A stretch of 64,000 bases of DNA from Mucilaginibacter boryungensis (GCF_015221995.1 NZ_JADFFM010000001.1:930001-994000), one strand, 5' to 3'. Shown: positions 54,159-63,231, counted from the first letter of the stretch. The notes: generated by a model not told the origin, from the letters alone. A program made the numbers and translations.

Positions 54159-54502
54159 CACTATGGTTCATAGATCATAGGCCTTCATCATTCGCATGGA
54201 GTATCAATAGGCCCATGGACCATAGACTACCAGCCATAAGCCGCGCCAGCGCTGTAACCATTTTATACTCAATATCAACGGTTAAATAATGTTAATTTTC
54301 TTTTTCGGGATATAATAAAAAAATTGAAACTTAGTTTTACCTTTGTACCCTGAAATTTTAGGCCAATTTGGCTGAAAATGGAGGAAATACCCCCGGTTAA
54401 TAAGGTTTGATTGATCCGGAATGATGTTAGTAAGCGTATTATTTAAGTAAATAGCCAGTCCAAAATTAAGGATCCCGGGTTTAAGGGGTTTGTTATCACA
54501 GC
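54159..54502 (+). other. 344-bp intergenic region before uppS
   Basis: No gene is supported. It begins with a spacer of repeated words (CTATGGTTCATAGATCATAGG and CCATGGACCATAG). The promoter element TACCTTTG lies at 54338-54345. A leader of about 150 bases follows. Confidence 0.6.
54338..54345 (+). promoter_or_regulatory. Bacteroidota -7 element before uppS
   Basis: TACCTTTG matches TAnnTTTG. TTG at 54324-54326 is too close for a normal -33. It would give a leader of about 150 bases. Confidence 0.4.
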
Positions 54503-55243
54503 ATGGGATATAAAGATCGGATAGATTTATCAAAGTTACCTCAGCATATTGCTATTATTATGGATGGCAACGGCCGATGGGCAAAAGGTAAAGGCAAACT
54601 GCGTGTTTTTGGTCACCACAATGGGGTGATATCTGTAAGTGATGTGGTAGAAGGCGCTGGCGAAATAGGTATTAAATATCTTACCTTGTATACCTTCAGC
54701 GCCGAAAACTGGAACCGCCCTAAACTGGAGGTTGCCGCCATTATGGAACTGCTGGTAAGCACCATCAACAAAGAAATAAAAAAGCTGATGGAAAACAATG
54801 TGCGCCTGAACGCCATTGGCGACCTGGAGATGCTGCCCAAAAAATGCTATAAAGAGCTGATGGGGGCTATTGAAAAAACATCAAAAAACACAGGCTTAAC
54901 GCTTACCCTTGCTTTAAGTTATGGTTCGCGCCGCGAAATTATGCAGGCTGCCCAAAAAGTAGCCGCCAAAGTATTGGCCGGCGAAATTAAAGTAGAGGAT
55001 ATAAATGAAGAAGTATTTGAGGATAACCTGTATACGGCCAACATGCCCGATCCTGAGTTGTTGATACGCACCAGCGGCGAATACCGTATAAGCAATTATC
55101 TGCTTTGGCAAATAGCGTATGCCGAACTTTATTTTACAACAAAACTATGGCCCGATTTCCGCAGGGACGATCTGTATGAAGCCATATTAGATTACCAGCA
55201 GCGCGAACGCCGGTTTGGCAAAACAAGCGAGCAGGTAAACTAA
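54503..55243 (+). CDS. uppS: Isoprenyl transferase (undecaprenyl diphosphate synthase)
   Basis: The 246-residue protein has the cis-prenyltransferase motifs HIAIIMDGNGRWAKGKG (catalytic Asp21), LTLYTFSAENWNRPK, and LLIRTSGEYRISNYLLWQIAYAELYFT with the closing WPDF. It makes the C55 lipid carrier for cell-wall and O-antigen synthesis. The next gene, bamA, begins 62 bases later. Confidence 0.97.
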   Translation: MGYKDRIDLSKLPQHIAIIMDGNGRWAKGKGKLRVFGHHNGVISVSDVVEGAGEIGIKYLTLYTFSAENWNRPKLEVAAIMELLVSTINKEIKKLMENNVRLNAIGDLEMLPKKCYKELMGAIEKTSKNTGLTLTLALSYGSRREIMQAAQKVAAKVLAGEIKVEDINEEVFEDNLYTANMPDPELLIRTSGEYRISNYLLWQIAYAELYFTTKLWPDFRRDDLYEAILDYQQRERRFGKTSEQVN

Positions 55244-55305
55244 ATTTTTAACTTTAACACTTTTTAACAACTGTATAAACTATTTTTAGCCACCAAAATA
55301 TTCGG

Positions 55306-57858
55306 ATGAATAAATATATTTTCGCTATTCTTTTTTCAGTGCTAAGTGCCGCGGCAATGGCCCAGGTTCCCGGTCAGCAAAGGCAGACGCTTAGCAGACC
55401 TATTTCGGCAGATAGTTTAAGTTACCTTAACCCTAAAGAGTATATTATAGGTGGTGTTACTGTTGCAGGCACTAAATACCTTGATAAAGACATCTTACTG
55501 CAAATATCAAAATTAACTAAAGGCGAGCATATCACCCTTCCGGGCGATGCATCGGCCAAGGTGATAAAGGACCTTTGGGACCAGGGCCTGTTTGATGATG
55601 TGAAACTGAACATCACCAAAATAGACCTCGATACCATCTTTTTACAAATTGCCATTCAGGAACGCCCCCGATTATCAAGGTTGCACTTAACCGGCATCCG
55701 CAAAGGCGAAATTGAAGATATCCAAAAAAAGCTGAATGATAAAACCGGGAAGATAGTTAACGAAAACCTGCTTAATACTACTACAGCTATCATTAAAAAG
55801 CATTTTAACGAGAAAGGCTACCTTAATACTACAGTAACCATTAAACAACGCCCCGACCCGGGAGATGCCAATAGTGTGATACTGGATGTAGCCATAGATA
55901 AGAAACAGAAAGTTAAAATAGCCCACGTTTATTTTGAAGGCAATAAAGCTTTTAGCGCTGCTAAATTAAAAGGCTACCTGAAAGATACCCGCGAGAAGAA
56001 GTTTTACCACGTATTTGGCTCGAAGAAATTTAAACAGGATAAATACGAAGAAGATAAGCAGACCCTTGTTGATAAAATGCAAAACAACGGTTACCGCGAT
56101 GCTGAAGTTATAGCCGACTCTGTTTGGAAAAATGATGAGCGTACGGTTAATGTAAAAATTAAAGTTTACGAAGGCCCTAAATACTATTTCGGTAATATTA
56201 AATGGTCTGGTAACGCCCGTTACCCGGCAGACATTTTAAACCGGATATTGCGTATTAAAAAAGGTGATGTATTTAGTGAAGAAGAGCTTAATAAGCGCCT
56301 GAGTGGTGGCGGCCCAAGCGGCGATGACCTAAGCTCGTTATACCTGAACGACGGTTACCTGACCTATAACTCAGACCCTGTTCAAACCCGTATTTATAAC
56401 GATACCGTTGATTTAGACATCCGCATATACGAAGGCCCGCAATACACTATTAACCGTGTAATATTAAAAGGTAACGATGTTACCAATGATAAGGTTGTAC
56501 TACGCGAGCTGACCACTAAACCAGGTCAGAAATTCTCGAAAGAGGCTATTGTGCGCAGTACCCGTGAAATTTCGCAATTGGGTAACTTTGATGAAACCAA
56601 AATAGATCCTAAGCCAACCAACATTAACCAGCAGGATGGTACCGTGGATATTGTTTACAACGTGGTTGAAAAACCATCAGACCAGGTTGAGCTTTCCGGC
56701 GGTTTTGGCGGCGGGCAACTGGTGGGTACACTGGGTTTAACGTTCAACAACTTCTCGTTACGTAATATATTTAACCTTAAAGCGTATAAGCCGCTGCCAA
56801 AAGGCGACGGCCAGAAATTAAGTATACGCGGCCAGGCTAACGGTAAAAACTACCAAAACTATTCATTTACCTTCTCTGAACCATGGTTGGGTGGTAAAAA
56901 ACCAATTTACTTTGCGTTAAGCGCCTATACACAGTTAAGTTCAACCGGTCAGTATTATGCAAAAAGCGATTCGCGTTACAACTTCCTGCGTATTAATGGT
57001 ATTGGTGTAACCCTGGGTAAACGCTTAAGGTTCCCCGATAATTACTTCCAGTTAAACTACTCGTTAAACTTCGACCACTATAAACTGGATAACTTTACCG
57101 GTTACCTGTTTAGTAATGGTACATCGTTCAACATTAAATTAACGCAGGAATTAAGCCGTAACTCGCTTGATGCGCCTATATTCCCAACACAGGGTTCAAA
57201 TATTAAATTTACGGTGCAGGCAACACCGCCGTACTCGTTATTTAACAGTACCAATTATGCTATTGCAACGCCTGAAGAACGCTACCATTTTGTAGAATAC
57301 CACAAATGGAAGTTCGATGCGCAATGGTTCACCAAACTGCCGGGCAAGCTGGTGTTAATGACCCAGACACGCTTTGGCTTCCTGGGTTACTATAATAAAG
57401 CAGTAGGCCAGTCACCGTTCGAGCGCTTTAAACTGGGTGGCGATGGTATGCAGAGCTACCAGTTTTTACAGGGTAGCGAGATCATCGGGTTACGTGGTTA
57501 CCAAAACTTCTCTATCGTTCCGGTGGGGTCAAACTATAACGAAGATAACAACCCGGGCAGCCCTATATACAATAAGTATACAGTTGAATTGCGCCAGCCA
57601 ATTACGGCCAGCCAATCGGCCACTATATTTGTATTGGCTTTTGCCGAGGGTGGTAACGTGTGGAACAATTTTAATCAGTTCAATCCGTTTAATGTTCGGC
57701 GCTCAGTTGGTGTGGGCGCACGCATATTTCTTCCTATATTTGGTTTGCTGGGGCTTGATTATGGTTATGGGTTTGATAAGATACCGGGCATACCGGGTGC
57801 AAACAAAGGCCAATTCCATTTTTCAATTTCCCAAAGTTTAACTGGTGGATTTAATTAA
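55306..57858 (+). CDS. bamA: Outer-membrane protein assembly factor BamA
   Basis: The 850-residue exported protein has a signal peptide ending in AMAQ and five POTRA repeats at about 40-440 (YIIGGVTVAGTKYLDKDIL, KIAHVYFEGNKAF, YFGNIKWSGNARYPADIL, INRVILKGNDVT are the starts seen). The beta-barrel at about 455-850 carries the BamA-type IIGLRGYQNF loop. It inserts barrel proteins, such as SusC, in the outer membrane. Two chaperone genes follow directly, as in many Bacteroidota. Confidence 0.97.
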   Translation: MNKYIFAILFSVLSAAAMAQVPGQQRQTLSRPISADSLSYLNPKEYIIGGVTVAGTKYLDKDILLQISKLTKGEHITLPGDASAKVIKDLWDQGLFDDVKLNITKIDLDTIFLQIAIQERPRLSRLHLTGIRKGEIEDIQKKLNDKTGKIVNENLLNTTTAIIKKHFNEKGYLNTTVTIKQRPDPGDANSVILDVAIDKKQKVKIAHVYFEGNKAFSAAKLKGYLKDTREKKFYHVFGSKKFKQDKYEEDKQTLVDKMQNNGYRDAEVIADSVWKNDERTVNVKIKVYEGPKYYFGNIKWSGNARYPADILNRILRIKKGDVFSEEELNKRLSGGGPSGDDLSSLYLNDGYLTYNSDPVQTRIYNDTVDLDIRIYEGPQYTINRVILKGNDVTNDKVVLRELTTKPGQKFSKEAIVRSTREISQLGNFDETKIDPKPTNINQQDGTVDIVYNVVEKPSDQVELSGGFGGGQLVGTLGLTFNNFSLRNIFNLKAYKPLPKGDGQKLSIRGQANGKNYQNYSFTFSEPWLGGKKPIYFALSAYTQLSSTGQYYAKSDSRYNFLRINGIGVTLGKRLRFPDNYFQLNYSLNFDHYKLDNFTGYLFSNGTSFNIKLTQELSRNSLDAPIFPTQGSNIKFTVQATPPYSLFNSTNYAIATPEERYHFVEYHKWKFDAQWFTKLPGKLVLMTQTRFGFLGYYNKAVGQSPFERFKLGGDGMQSYQFLQGSEIIGLRGYQNFSIVPVGSNYNEDNNPGSPIYNKYTVELRQPITASQSATIFVLAFAEGGNVWNNFNQFNPFNVRRSVGVGARIFLPIFGLLGLDYGYGFDKIPGIPGANKGQFHFSISQSLTGGFN

Positions 57859-57874
57859 CTTTGAAAAGAGATTT

Positions 57875-58405
57875 ATGAAGAAGATAATTTTTACCCTTGC
57901 CTTTACGTTTATGGCATTTGCCGGCGCGTTTGCGCAACGGTTTGGCTATGTTGATTCGGAATATATTTTAAAACATGTACCTGATTACGCATCGGCACAA
58001 AAACAGCTGAGCGTACTCTCTGAACAATGGCAAAAAGAGGTTGACAGCAGGTTTGGCGAGATAGACCGGTTGTATAAGGCTTATCAGGCCGATCAGGTGC
58101 TGATGACCGCTGACATGAAAAAACGCCGCGAGGCAGAGATTGTGGACAAAGAAAAAGCCGCTAAGGATTTTCAGCGCCAAAAATTTGGCCCCGATGGCGA
58201 ACTGGCCCAGCGCAGCACACAATTAGTTAAACCAATACAGGATAAAGTAGCAAAGGCCGTGCAGGCCGTTGCCGAAACTGAAAGCCTGGATATGATATTT
58301 GACAAGAACAGCGAAACCATTATGTTATACGCTAACCCGCGTTATGATAAAAGCGCCGCGGTTATTACCCGCCTTGGATTAAAGCCGGGTGTTTTTGCAA
58401 AGTGA
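57875..58405 (+). CDS. OmpH/Skp family periplasmic chaperone, copy 1
   Basis: The 176-residue exported protein has a signal peptide ending in GAFAQ, FGYVDSEYILKHVPDYASAQKQL, a coiled-coil middle (EVDSRFGEIDRLYKAYQAD...EIVDKEKAAKDFQRQKFG) and the VAKAVQAVAETESLDMIFD end. Skp-type proteins hold unfolded outer-membrane proteins for BamA. The ATG at 57875 starts the signal peptide and lies 16 bases after bamA. Confidence 0.93.
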   Translation: MKKIIFTLAFTFMAFAGAFAQRFGYVDSEYILKHVPDYASAQKQLSVLSEQWQKEVDSRFGEIDRLYKAYQADQVLMTADMKKRREAEIVDKEKAAKDFQRQKFGPDGELAQRSTQLVKPIQDKVAKAVQAVAETESLDMIFDKNSETIMLYANPRYDKSAAVITRLGLKPGVFAK

Positions 58406-58459
58406 AAAATTTTATATAAAATAGCATAAATTAAAAAACAAAGAACAAGAAAAGATCAA

Positions 58460-59008
58460 ATGAAAAAATTATTCAAAAGTGCTTTAGTTGCAGCATGTGT
58501 ATTAATGACGACTGGTTTTGCACAGGCACAGAAAATCGGGTATCTTAACTTCCAGAATATAGTAACTGGTACAAGACAATTTGCCGATATACAAAAACAA
58601 ATGGAAGCCTACCAAAACCAGTTTTTGGAAACTATAAAAGCAGTACAAGCCGAAGGACAAACCAAAGCTGCCGATTATGACGCTAAAAAAGCAACCATGA
58701 CCGATGCCGTTCGTACTAAAGCTGAAAGCGAATTGCAGGACCTGAACAAACGTTTACAGGATTTGAACACCTCTGCCCAAAACTCTGTTCAGCAAAAATA
58801 CAACGAGTTAACCAAACCATTGGTTGATAAAGTTAAAGCCGCTGTTAACCAGGTAGCTAAAGAGAAAGGTTATACTTATGTATTAGATTCATCGACAACT
58901 GATTTAGTGGTTGCCCCTGAAACTGACGACCTTACTGCTGCTGTGAAAGCTAAATTAGGCCCAGATATGGCACCTGCTACTTCAGCACCTGCCGTAAAAA
59001 AACCGTAA
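58460..59008 (+). CDS. OmpH/Skp family periplasmic chaperone, copy 2
   Basis: The 182-residue exported protein is a paralogue of the preceding gene: signal peptide ending GFAQAQ, IGYLNFQNIVTGTRQFADIQKQMEAYQ, a long coiled coil rich in Gln, Lys and Glu, then VAKEKGYTYVLDSS. It ends with a low-complexity APATSAPAVKKP tail, which copy 1 lacks. A strong terminator follows. Confidence 0.93.
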   Translation: MKKLFKSALVAACVLMTTGFAQAQKIGYLNFQNIVTGTRQFADIQKQMEAYQNQFLETIKAVQAEGQTKAADYDAKKATMTDAVRTKAESELQDLNKRLQDLNTSAQNSVQQKYNELTKPLVDKVKAAVNQVAKEKGYTYVLDSSTTDLVVAPETDDLTAAVKAKLGPDMAPATSAPAVKKP

Positions 59009-59030
59009 TTAATTAAAAAATTAATAATTG

Positions 59031-59063
59031 AAAAGCGCCCCGGTAATTCAGGGCGCTTTTTTT
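59031..59063 (+). terminator. Intrinsic terminator after the second ompH gene
   Basis: A perfect 10-bp stem, AAAAGCGCCC / GGGCGCTTTT, with a ten-base loop and continuing T residues. Confidence 0.9.
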
Positions 59064-59074
59064 AGTTTTGTTAA

Positions 59075-59905
59075 ATGCCAGCTAAACAACCCATAGGTGT
59101 ATTCGATTCCGGTTACGGCGGATTAACCGTATTCCGCTCTATTTTAAACGAATTGTCGGGGTACGATTACATTTACTTTGGCGATAACGCCCGTGCGCCC
59201 TACGGCAACCGATCGTTCCAAAGTATACATCAGTATACCTGGGAATGCGTGCAGTGGTTGTTTAAGCAAGGTTGCCCGCTGGTAATACTGGCGTGTAATA
59301 CGGCATCGGCCAAGGCGTTGCGCACTATCCAACAGCGCGACCTGGCTTCGGTTGATCCTGCAAAACGGGTACTTGGTGTCATCCGTCCAACAGCTGAGGT
59401 GATAGGCAACTATACCAAAACCGGCGAGATTGGCGTATTGGGCACCAAAGGCACCGTGCAATCAGAATCGTACCTGAAGGAGATCGAACATTTTTTCCCC
59501 GAGATAAAAGTTTACCAGCAAGCTTGTCCGTTGTGGGTGCCGCTGGTGGAGAACGGCGAACATAACAAACCCGGCGCCGATTACTTTGTACAGCTTTACC
59601 TTGACCAAATACTGGCCCAGTCGCCAAATATTGATACGTTGTTGCTGGCCTGTACCCATTACCCGCTGATGCAGGAGAAAATAAAAGCCCACCTTCCCCA
59701 AAATATAAATGTAGTTGGGCAGGGCGATATTATTGCCAAAAGCCTCGTTGATTATCTGCAGCGCCATCCCGAAATAGAACAAAAACTCACCAAAGGCAAT
59801 ACGCAGCAATTCTACACTACTACTGATGATACCGCCGATTTTGACCACCATGCTTCATCATTTTTTGGCGAAGCGGTGAAGTCGGCATATGTTTCGATGA
59901 AATGA
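59075..59905 (+). CDS. murI: Glutamate racemase
   Basis: The 276-residue protein has IGVFDSGYGGLTV with catalytic Asp11 and FGDNARAPYG. The two cysteines of the racemase lie in LACNTASAKAL and LLACTHYPLM. It supplies D-glutamate for peptidoglycan. It follows the ompH terminator by 12 bases and so has its own promoter or relies on read-through. Confidence 0.96.
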   Translation: MPAKQPIGVFDSGYGGLTVFRSILNELSGYDYIYFGDNARAPYGNRSFQSIHQYTWECVQWLFKQGCPLVILACNTASAKALRTIQQRDLASVDPAKRVLGVIRPTAEVIGNYTKTGEIGVLGTKGTVQSESYLKEIEHFFPEIKVYQQACPLWVPLVENGEHNKPGADYFVQLYLDQILAQSPNIDTLLLACTHYPLMQEKIKAHLPQNINVVGQGDIIAKSLVDYLQRHPEIEQKLTKGNTQQFYTTTDDTADFDHHASSFFGEAVKSAYVSMK

Positions 59906-59918
59906 GCATCGCTACGAT

Positions 59919-60003
59919 GTCATTTCGAACAAGGAACGAGGAGAAATCTTGTATATTGATACTTGTTGAACGTATAAGATTTCTCCCTACGGTCGAAATG
60001 ACA
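59919..60003. repeat. Interspersed inverted-repeat element (about 85 bp)
   Basis: Outer arms TGTCATTTCGA (59919-59929) and TCGAAATGACA (59993-60003), and inner arms GGAGAAATCTT (59940-59950) and AAGATTTCTCC (59976-59986), are both perfect. The wording TCATTTCGA...GAGAAATCT is reminiscent of a repeat family seen in Bacteroidota genomes. It lies just after murI and before nuoH. Confidence 0.75.
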
Positions 60004-60105
60004 CAGGGAAGAATTAATACTCTACCAATTTAGTCAACTTAATCAAACTTAATCAACTAAAATCCCTGTGCATTTAGTAAGTTTGCAGGGAAATTAAAAA
60101 CGCAG

Positions 60106-61176
60106 TTGACCAGCTATCTCATATACTTTAGCATAGCCCTTGGGTTGTTTGTATTTGCAGCCCTGTTTACCTTGTTTGGCGTATATGCCGAACGCAAAGT
60201 ATCTGCCTTTATACAAGACCGTTTGGGGCCAACCGAGGTAGGTAAATTCGGCTCGCTGCAAACCATTGCCGATTTTCTGAAAATGCTCCAAAAAGAGCTG
60301 ATCATTCCCGCTGCTGCGGATAAATGGCTTTTTATGGCAGCCCCCGCTATTATTTTTGTAGCGGTTTATTTAGGCTTTGCGGCCTTGCCCTGGGGGCCGG
60401 GACTGGCGCCATCGCACTTAAATTTAGGATTATATTATCTGCTGGCTATCGTCTCGGTTGAAACGCTGGGCATATTAATGGCCGGTTGGGGATCGAACAA
60501 TAAGTATTCTATACTGGGCGCCATGCGTTCGGCAGCGCAAATCATCTCGTACGAGATACCTGCCGGCTTCGCGCTGATATCAGCCGTAATGATAGCGCAA
60601 ACGCTTGATCTTCAGGTGATGTCTTATCAGCAGGGGATACTATCTTCCGAACATAGCAAGTTCCTGGGTATCTGGGATGTATCGGCCAATGGGGGGATAC
60701 TAAGCTGGAATATTTTCCGGGCACCGCATCTCATCATTGCATTTGTGGTATACTTTATTGCTTCGCTGGCCGAGAGTAACCGCGCGCCGTTTGATATCCC
60801 CGAGGCTGAATCTGAACTGGTTGCCGGTTTCCATACCGAGTTTACCGGACTGCGGTTCGCCTTTGTGTTCTTAGCCGAATACAGCATGATGTTTTTGGTG
60901 AGTATGGTTGCCGTAATTGTATTTTTGGGCGCCTGGAATACACCGCTGCCCAACATAGGCCCGGTACACCTGGCAAACTGGACAACCGGAGCAATTTGGG
61001 GCATTGCCTGGGTGAGTATCAAAACATTATTACTGGTTGGTGTGCAAATGTGGATCAGGTGGACACTGCCCCGTTTCAGGGTTGACCAATTGATGAACCT
61101 ATGCTGGAAAGTACTGACCCCACTGGCTTTTGCCTGTATGATTATCTCGGGCATATGGCGGATTTGGATGATGTAA
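60106..61176 (+). CDS. nuoH: NADH-quinone oxidoreductase subunit H
   Basis: The 356-residue membrane subunit has about eight helices. Motifs are FTLFGVYAERKVSAFIQDRLGPTEVGKFGSLQTIADFLKMLQKE, SYEIPAGFALISAVM, ESNRAPFDIPEAESELVAGFHTEFTGLRFAFVFLAEY and WIRWTLPRFRVDQLMNLCWK. NuoH forms the quinone-site entrance of Complex I. There is no in-frame ATG early; TTG at 60106 is the best start, since a stop lies at 60058-60060. The upstream nuo subunits are not adjacent here. Confidence 0.93.
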   Translation: MTSYLIYFSIALGLFVFAALFTLFGVYAERKVSAFIQDRLGPTEVGKFGSLQTIADFLKMLQKELIIPAAADKWLFMAAPAIIFVAVYLGFAALPWGPGLAPSHLNLGLYYLLAIVSVETLGILMAGWGSNNKYSILGAMRSAAQIISYEIPAGFALISAVMIAQTLDLQVMSYQQGILSSEHSKFLGIWDVSANGGILSWNIFRAPHLIIAFVVYFIASLAESNRAPFDIPEAESELVAGFHTEFTGLRFAFVFLAEYSMMFLVSMVAVIVFLGAWNTPLPNIGPVHLANWTTGAIWGIAWVSIKTLLLVGVQMWIRWTLPRFRVDQLMNLCWKVLTPLAFACMIISGIWRIWMM

Positions 61177-61179
61177 TTA

Positions 61180-61215
61180 GAATGTGCAGATGTGGGAATA
61201 TGCAGATATGCAAAC
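61180..61215. repeat. Imperfect word repeat between nuoH and nuoI
   Basis: GTGCAGATGTGGGAATATGCAGATATGC repeats the word TGCAGAT. It belongs to the same class of short-word spacers seen elsewhere in the window. Confidence 0.55.
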
Positions 61216-61258
61216 GAAAATATAAAATAAGATAGTGTGTGAAGTAACGGATTAATCT

Positions 61259-61876
61259 GTGAAATCATTAAATAAGAAATCGGTGGAATCAGGGAATATT
61301 ATAAACGGTATCAAAACTGCATGGAAGGGGTTAGCGCTTACCATCAGACACCTTTTTGCGCCCAATTCAAAACGCCAGGTGCAAACCGTGGCTGCCGATA
61401 ATTATTTCAAAAAACTGGAGGAAGGCACCAACACCATTCAGTATCCAAAACAGCAACTGCCTGTACCCGAGGTAGGGCGCTACCAATTGGATGTGGAAAT
61501 AGACGATTGCATTGTATGCGACCTATGCGCCAAGATTTGCCCGGTTGATTGTATCACCATCGATTCGATAAAGGCTACTGAACTTATTGGCAATACATCC
61601 GACGGCAGCCCCAAGCGGCTATACGCTGCTAAGTTTGATATTGATATGGCCAAATGCATGTACTGCGGCTTGTGCACCATAGTTTGCCCTACCGAGTGCA
61701 TTGTAATGACCAACCAATACGATAAAACGGTATTTGAACTAAGCGACCTGACCTACGAATTTTCGGATATGACGCCTGAGGAGGCCGCCGAAAAGCGTGC
61801 GTTGCTGGAAAAACAGCAAGCCGAGCGTGCTGCCGCTAAACTGGCGGCCATACAAAACAAGGAGGGCAGCGTATGA
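61259..61876 (+). CDS. nuoI: NADH-quinone oxidoreductase subunit I (2x[4Fe-4S])
   Basis: The 205-residue protein carries two ferredoxin motifs: CIVCDLCAKICPVDC and CMYCGLCTIVCPTEC. These hold the N6a/N6b clusters that pass electrons toward quinone. The start is GTG at 61259, with a stop just upstream in frame and no suitable ATG. The C-terminus is charged, with EEAAEKRALLEKQQAERAAAKLA. It overlaps nuoJ by four bases. Confidence 0.94.
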   Translation: MKSLNKKSVESGNIINGIKTAWKGLALTIRHLFAPNSKRQVQTVAADNYFKKLEEGTNTIQYPKQQLPVPEVGRYQLDVEIDDCIVCDLCAKICPVDCITIDSIKATELIGNTSDGSPKRLYAAKFDIDMAKCMYCGLCTIVCPTECIVMTNQYDKTVFELSDLTYEFSDMTPEEAAEKRALLEKQQAERAAAKLAAIQNKEGSV

Positions 61877-62421
61877 ATTTAACCGTCGTTCTTTTTTACG
61901 TAATGGCTTTTATTACCATAGGCTCGGCATTGTATGTGGCTTATAGTAAGAGTTTGGTACGCTCGATATTTATGTTTTTTATTACGCTGTTCGGGCTGGC
62001 CGGTTTATACGTATTCGCCATGGCCGATTTTGTGGCGATAACCCAGATAGTAATTTATGTAGGCGGCATTTTGGTGCTAATACTGTTTGCCTTTATGCTA
62101 TCGGGCCGCGAAACGTTGGACAGATTGAAAGATGCCAACACCAAATTTATCGGGTTTAAAAACTGGCCCTCGCTGTTGCTGGCGGTACTGTTTTTTATAG
62201 TGATGGTTAACGTGATATTAAAAGGAATGGCCAACGGTCTGCAATGGGTAAATGATGCGGCCTTGATAAATAATATTGTAATGCCAACCGATACCACAAC
62301 CAGTAACCTGGGGGTTAATTTAATGACCCGCTACCTGCTGCCGTTCGAGGCTATTTCTATTTTGTTGATGATGGTGCTGGTAGGCGCGGCCCACCTGTCG
62401 CGGAAGGAGGGTGTGGAATGA
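61873..62421 (+). CDS. nuoJ: NADH-quinone oxidoreductase subunit J
   Basis: The 182-residue membrane protein has five helices. ITIGSALYVAYSKSLVRSIFMFFITLFGLAGLYVFAMADFVAITQIVIYVGGILVLILFAFML is the conserved core with its pi-bulge region. It is part of the proton-pumping arm. It is coupled to nuoI and nuoK by four-base overlaps. Confidence 0.94.
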   Translation: MNLTVVLFYVMAFITIGSALYVAYSKSLVRSIFMFFITLFGLAGLYVFAMADFVAITQIVIYVGGILVLILFAFMLSGRETLDRLKDANTKFIGFKNWPSLLLAVLFFIVMVNVILKGMANGLQWVNDAALINNIVMPTDTTTSNLGVNLMTRYLLPFEAISILLMMVLVGAAHLSRKEGVE

Positions 62422-62723
62422 TCACCTTAACACATTTCCTCATTATTAGCGCGGTGCTGTTTTGTATAGGCTTGTATATGGTCATCAGCAAAAGTAACGC
62501 CATACAAGTATTGATAGGTATTGAATTGATACTGAATGCCGCCATACTAAACCTGGTGGCCTTTGGCCGTTATGATAAGCTAAACAACAACGGCCAAACC
62601 TTTGCCATTTTTGCCATAGTGCTGGCCGCGGCCACAACCGCTGTAGCTTTGGCTATTATATTGAATGTTTACCGTCGCTACAAAACCATTGAACCCGATA
62701 GCATTAACCAACTAAAAGACTGA
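62418..62723 (+). CDS. nuoK: NADH-quinone oxidoreductase subunit K
   Basis: The 101-residue, three-helix protein has the typical LFCIGLYMVISKSNAIQVLIGIELILNAAILNLVAF with the conserved membrane Glu, and FAIFAIVLAAATTAVALAI. It belongs to the membrane arm of Complex I. Its stop overlaps the start of the following non-nuo gene (TGATG). Confidence 0.95.
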   Translation: MITLTHFLIISAVLFCIGLYMVISKSNAIQVLIGIELILNAAILNLVAFGRYDKLNNNGQTFAIFAIVLAAATTAVALAIILNVYRRYKTIEPDSINQLKD

Positions 62724-63223
62724 TGTTAAAAAGATTATTAATTGTTTTATTACTGTGTTTCCCGGTTGTTTTAAAAGCTCAGGTTATCTTGCCCGCGGTA
62801 AATGCTAAGGACCTATTATATGTGGTCGATTCGGTTAAAACGACTAAAGAACAGTTTAATGCGGTAAATCCTAAAGATATATCATCTGCCGAAATATTAA
62901 AAGGCGAGGCCGTCACTGCAAAATATGGCACTGAAGGCGCCAATGGTGTAGCAATAATTACTACCAAAAAATTTGCTATAGCGGCGTATCAGCAGAAATT
63001 CAGCATGTTTTCTGATGATTTTGAAAGTTTTCTCACCAGTCATGGTAAAGATGACAGCCAGTTTATTTACGTGGTAGATGGCGTACAGGTAGAGAAAAAC
63101 AATAGCGAGTCCTACAAGCTGAACAGCATACCCAAAGATAAAATTGAGAGCGTAACCTTTGTGCAGGATCAGCCGGAAGGAAGTAAGATAGCGGCTAAAA
63201 TTGTCATCGTAACAAAAAAATAA
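62723..63223 (+). CDS. Exported TonB-receptor plug-like protein inside the nuo operon
   Basis: The 166-residue protein has a signal peptide (LLIVLLLCFPVVLKAQ). Two copies of a plug-like unit follow. The first has DISSAEILKGEAVTAKYGTEGANGVAIITTKK, the wording of the SusC plug (VDVLKG...YG..G.NGVI.I.TK). The second is FIYVVDGVQVEK...KIESVTFVQ...IVIVTKK. No barrel is present. It is translationally coupled to nuoK and ends eight bases before nuoL, so it is transcribed with Complex I. A periplasmic scaffold or chaperone role is possible; the function is unknown. Confidence 0.8.
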   Translation: MLKRLLIVLLLCFPVVLKAQVILPAVNAKDLLYVVDSVKTTKEQFNAVNPKDISSAEILKGEAVTAKYGTEGANGVAIITTKKFAIAAYQQKFSMFSDDFESFLTSHGKDDSQFIYVVDGVQVEKNNSESYKLNSIPKDKIESVTFVQDQPEGSKIAAKIVIVTKK

Positions 63224-63231
63224 ACAAAATA

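Noticed and set aside
60627..61268. 213-codon open frame on the minus strand across nuoH
   Set aside because: It is antisense to a clear nuoH coding sequence with strong motifs. Its own translation is rich in Ser, Thr and Pro without domain pattern.
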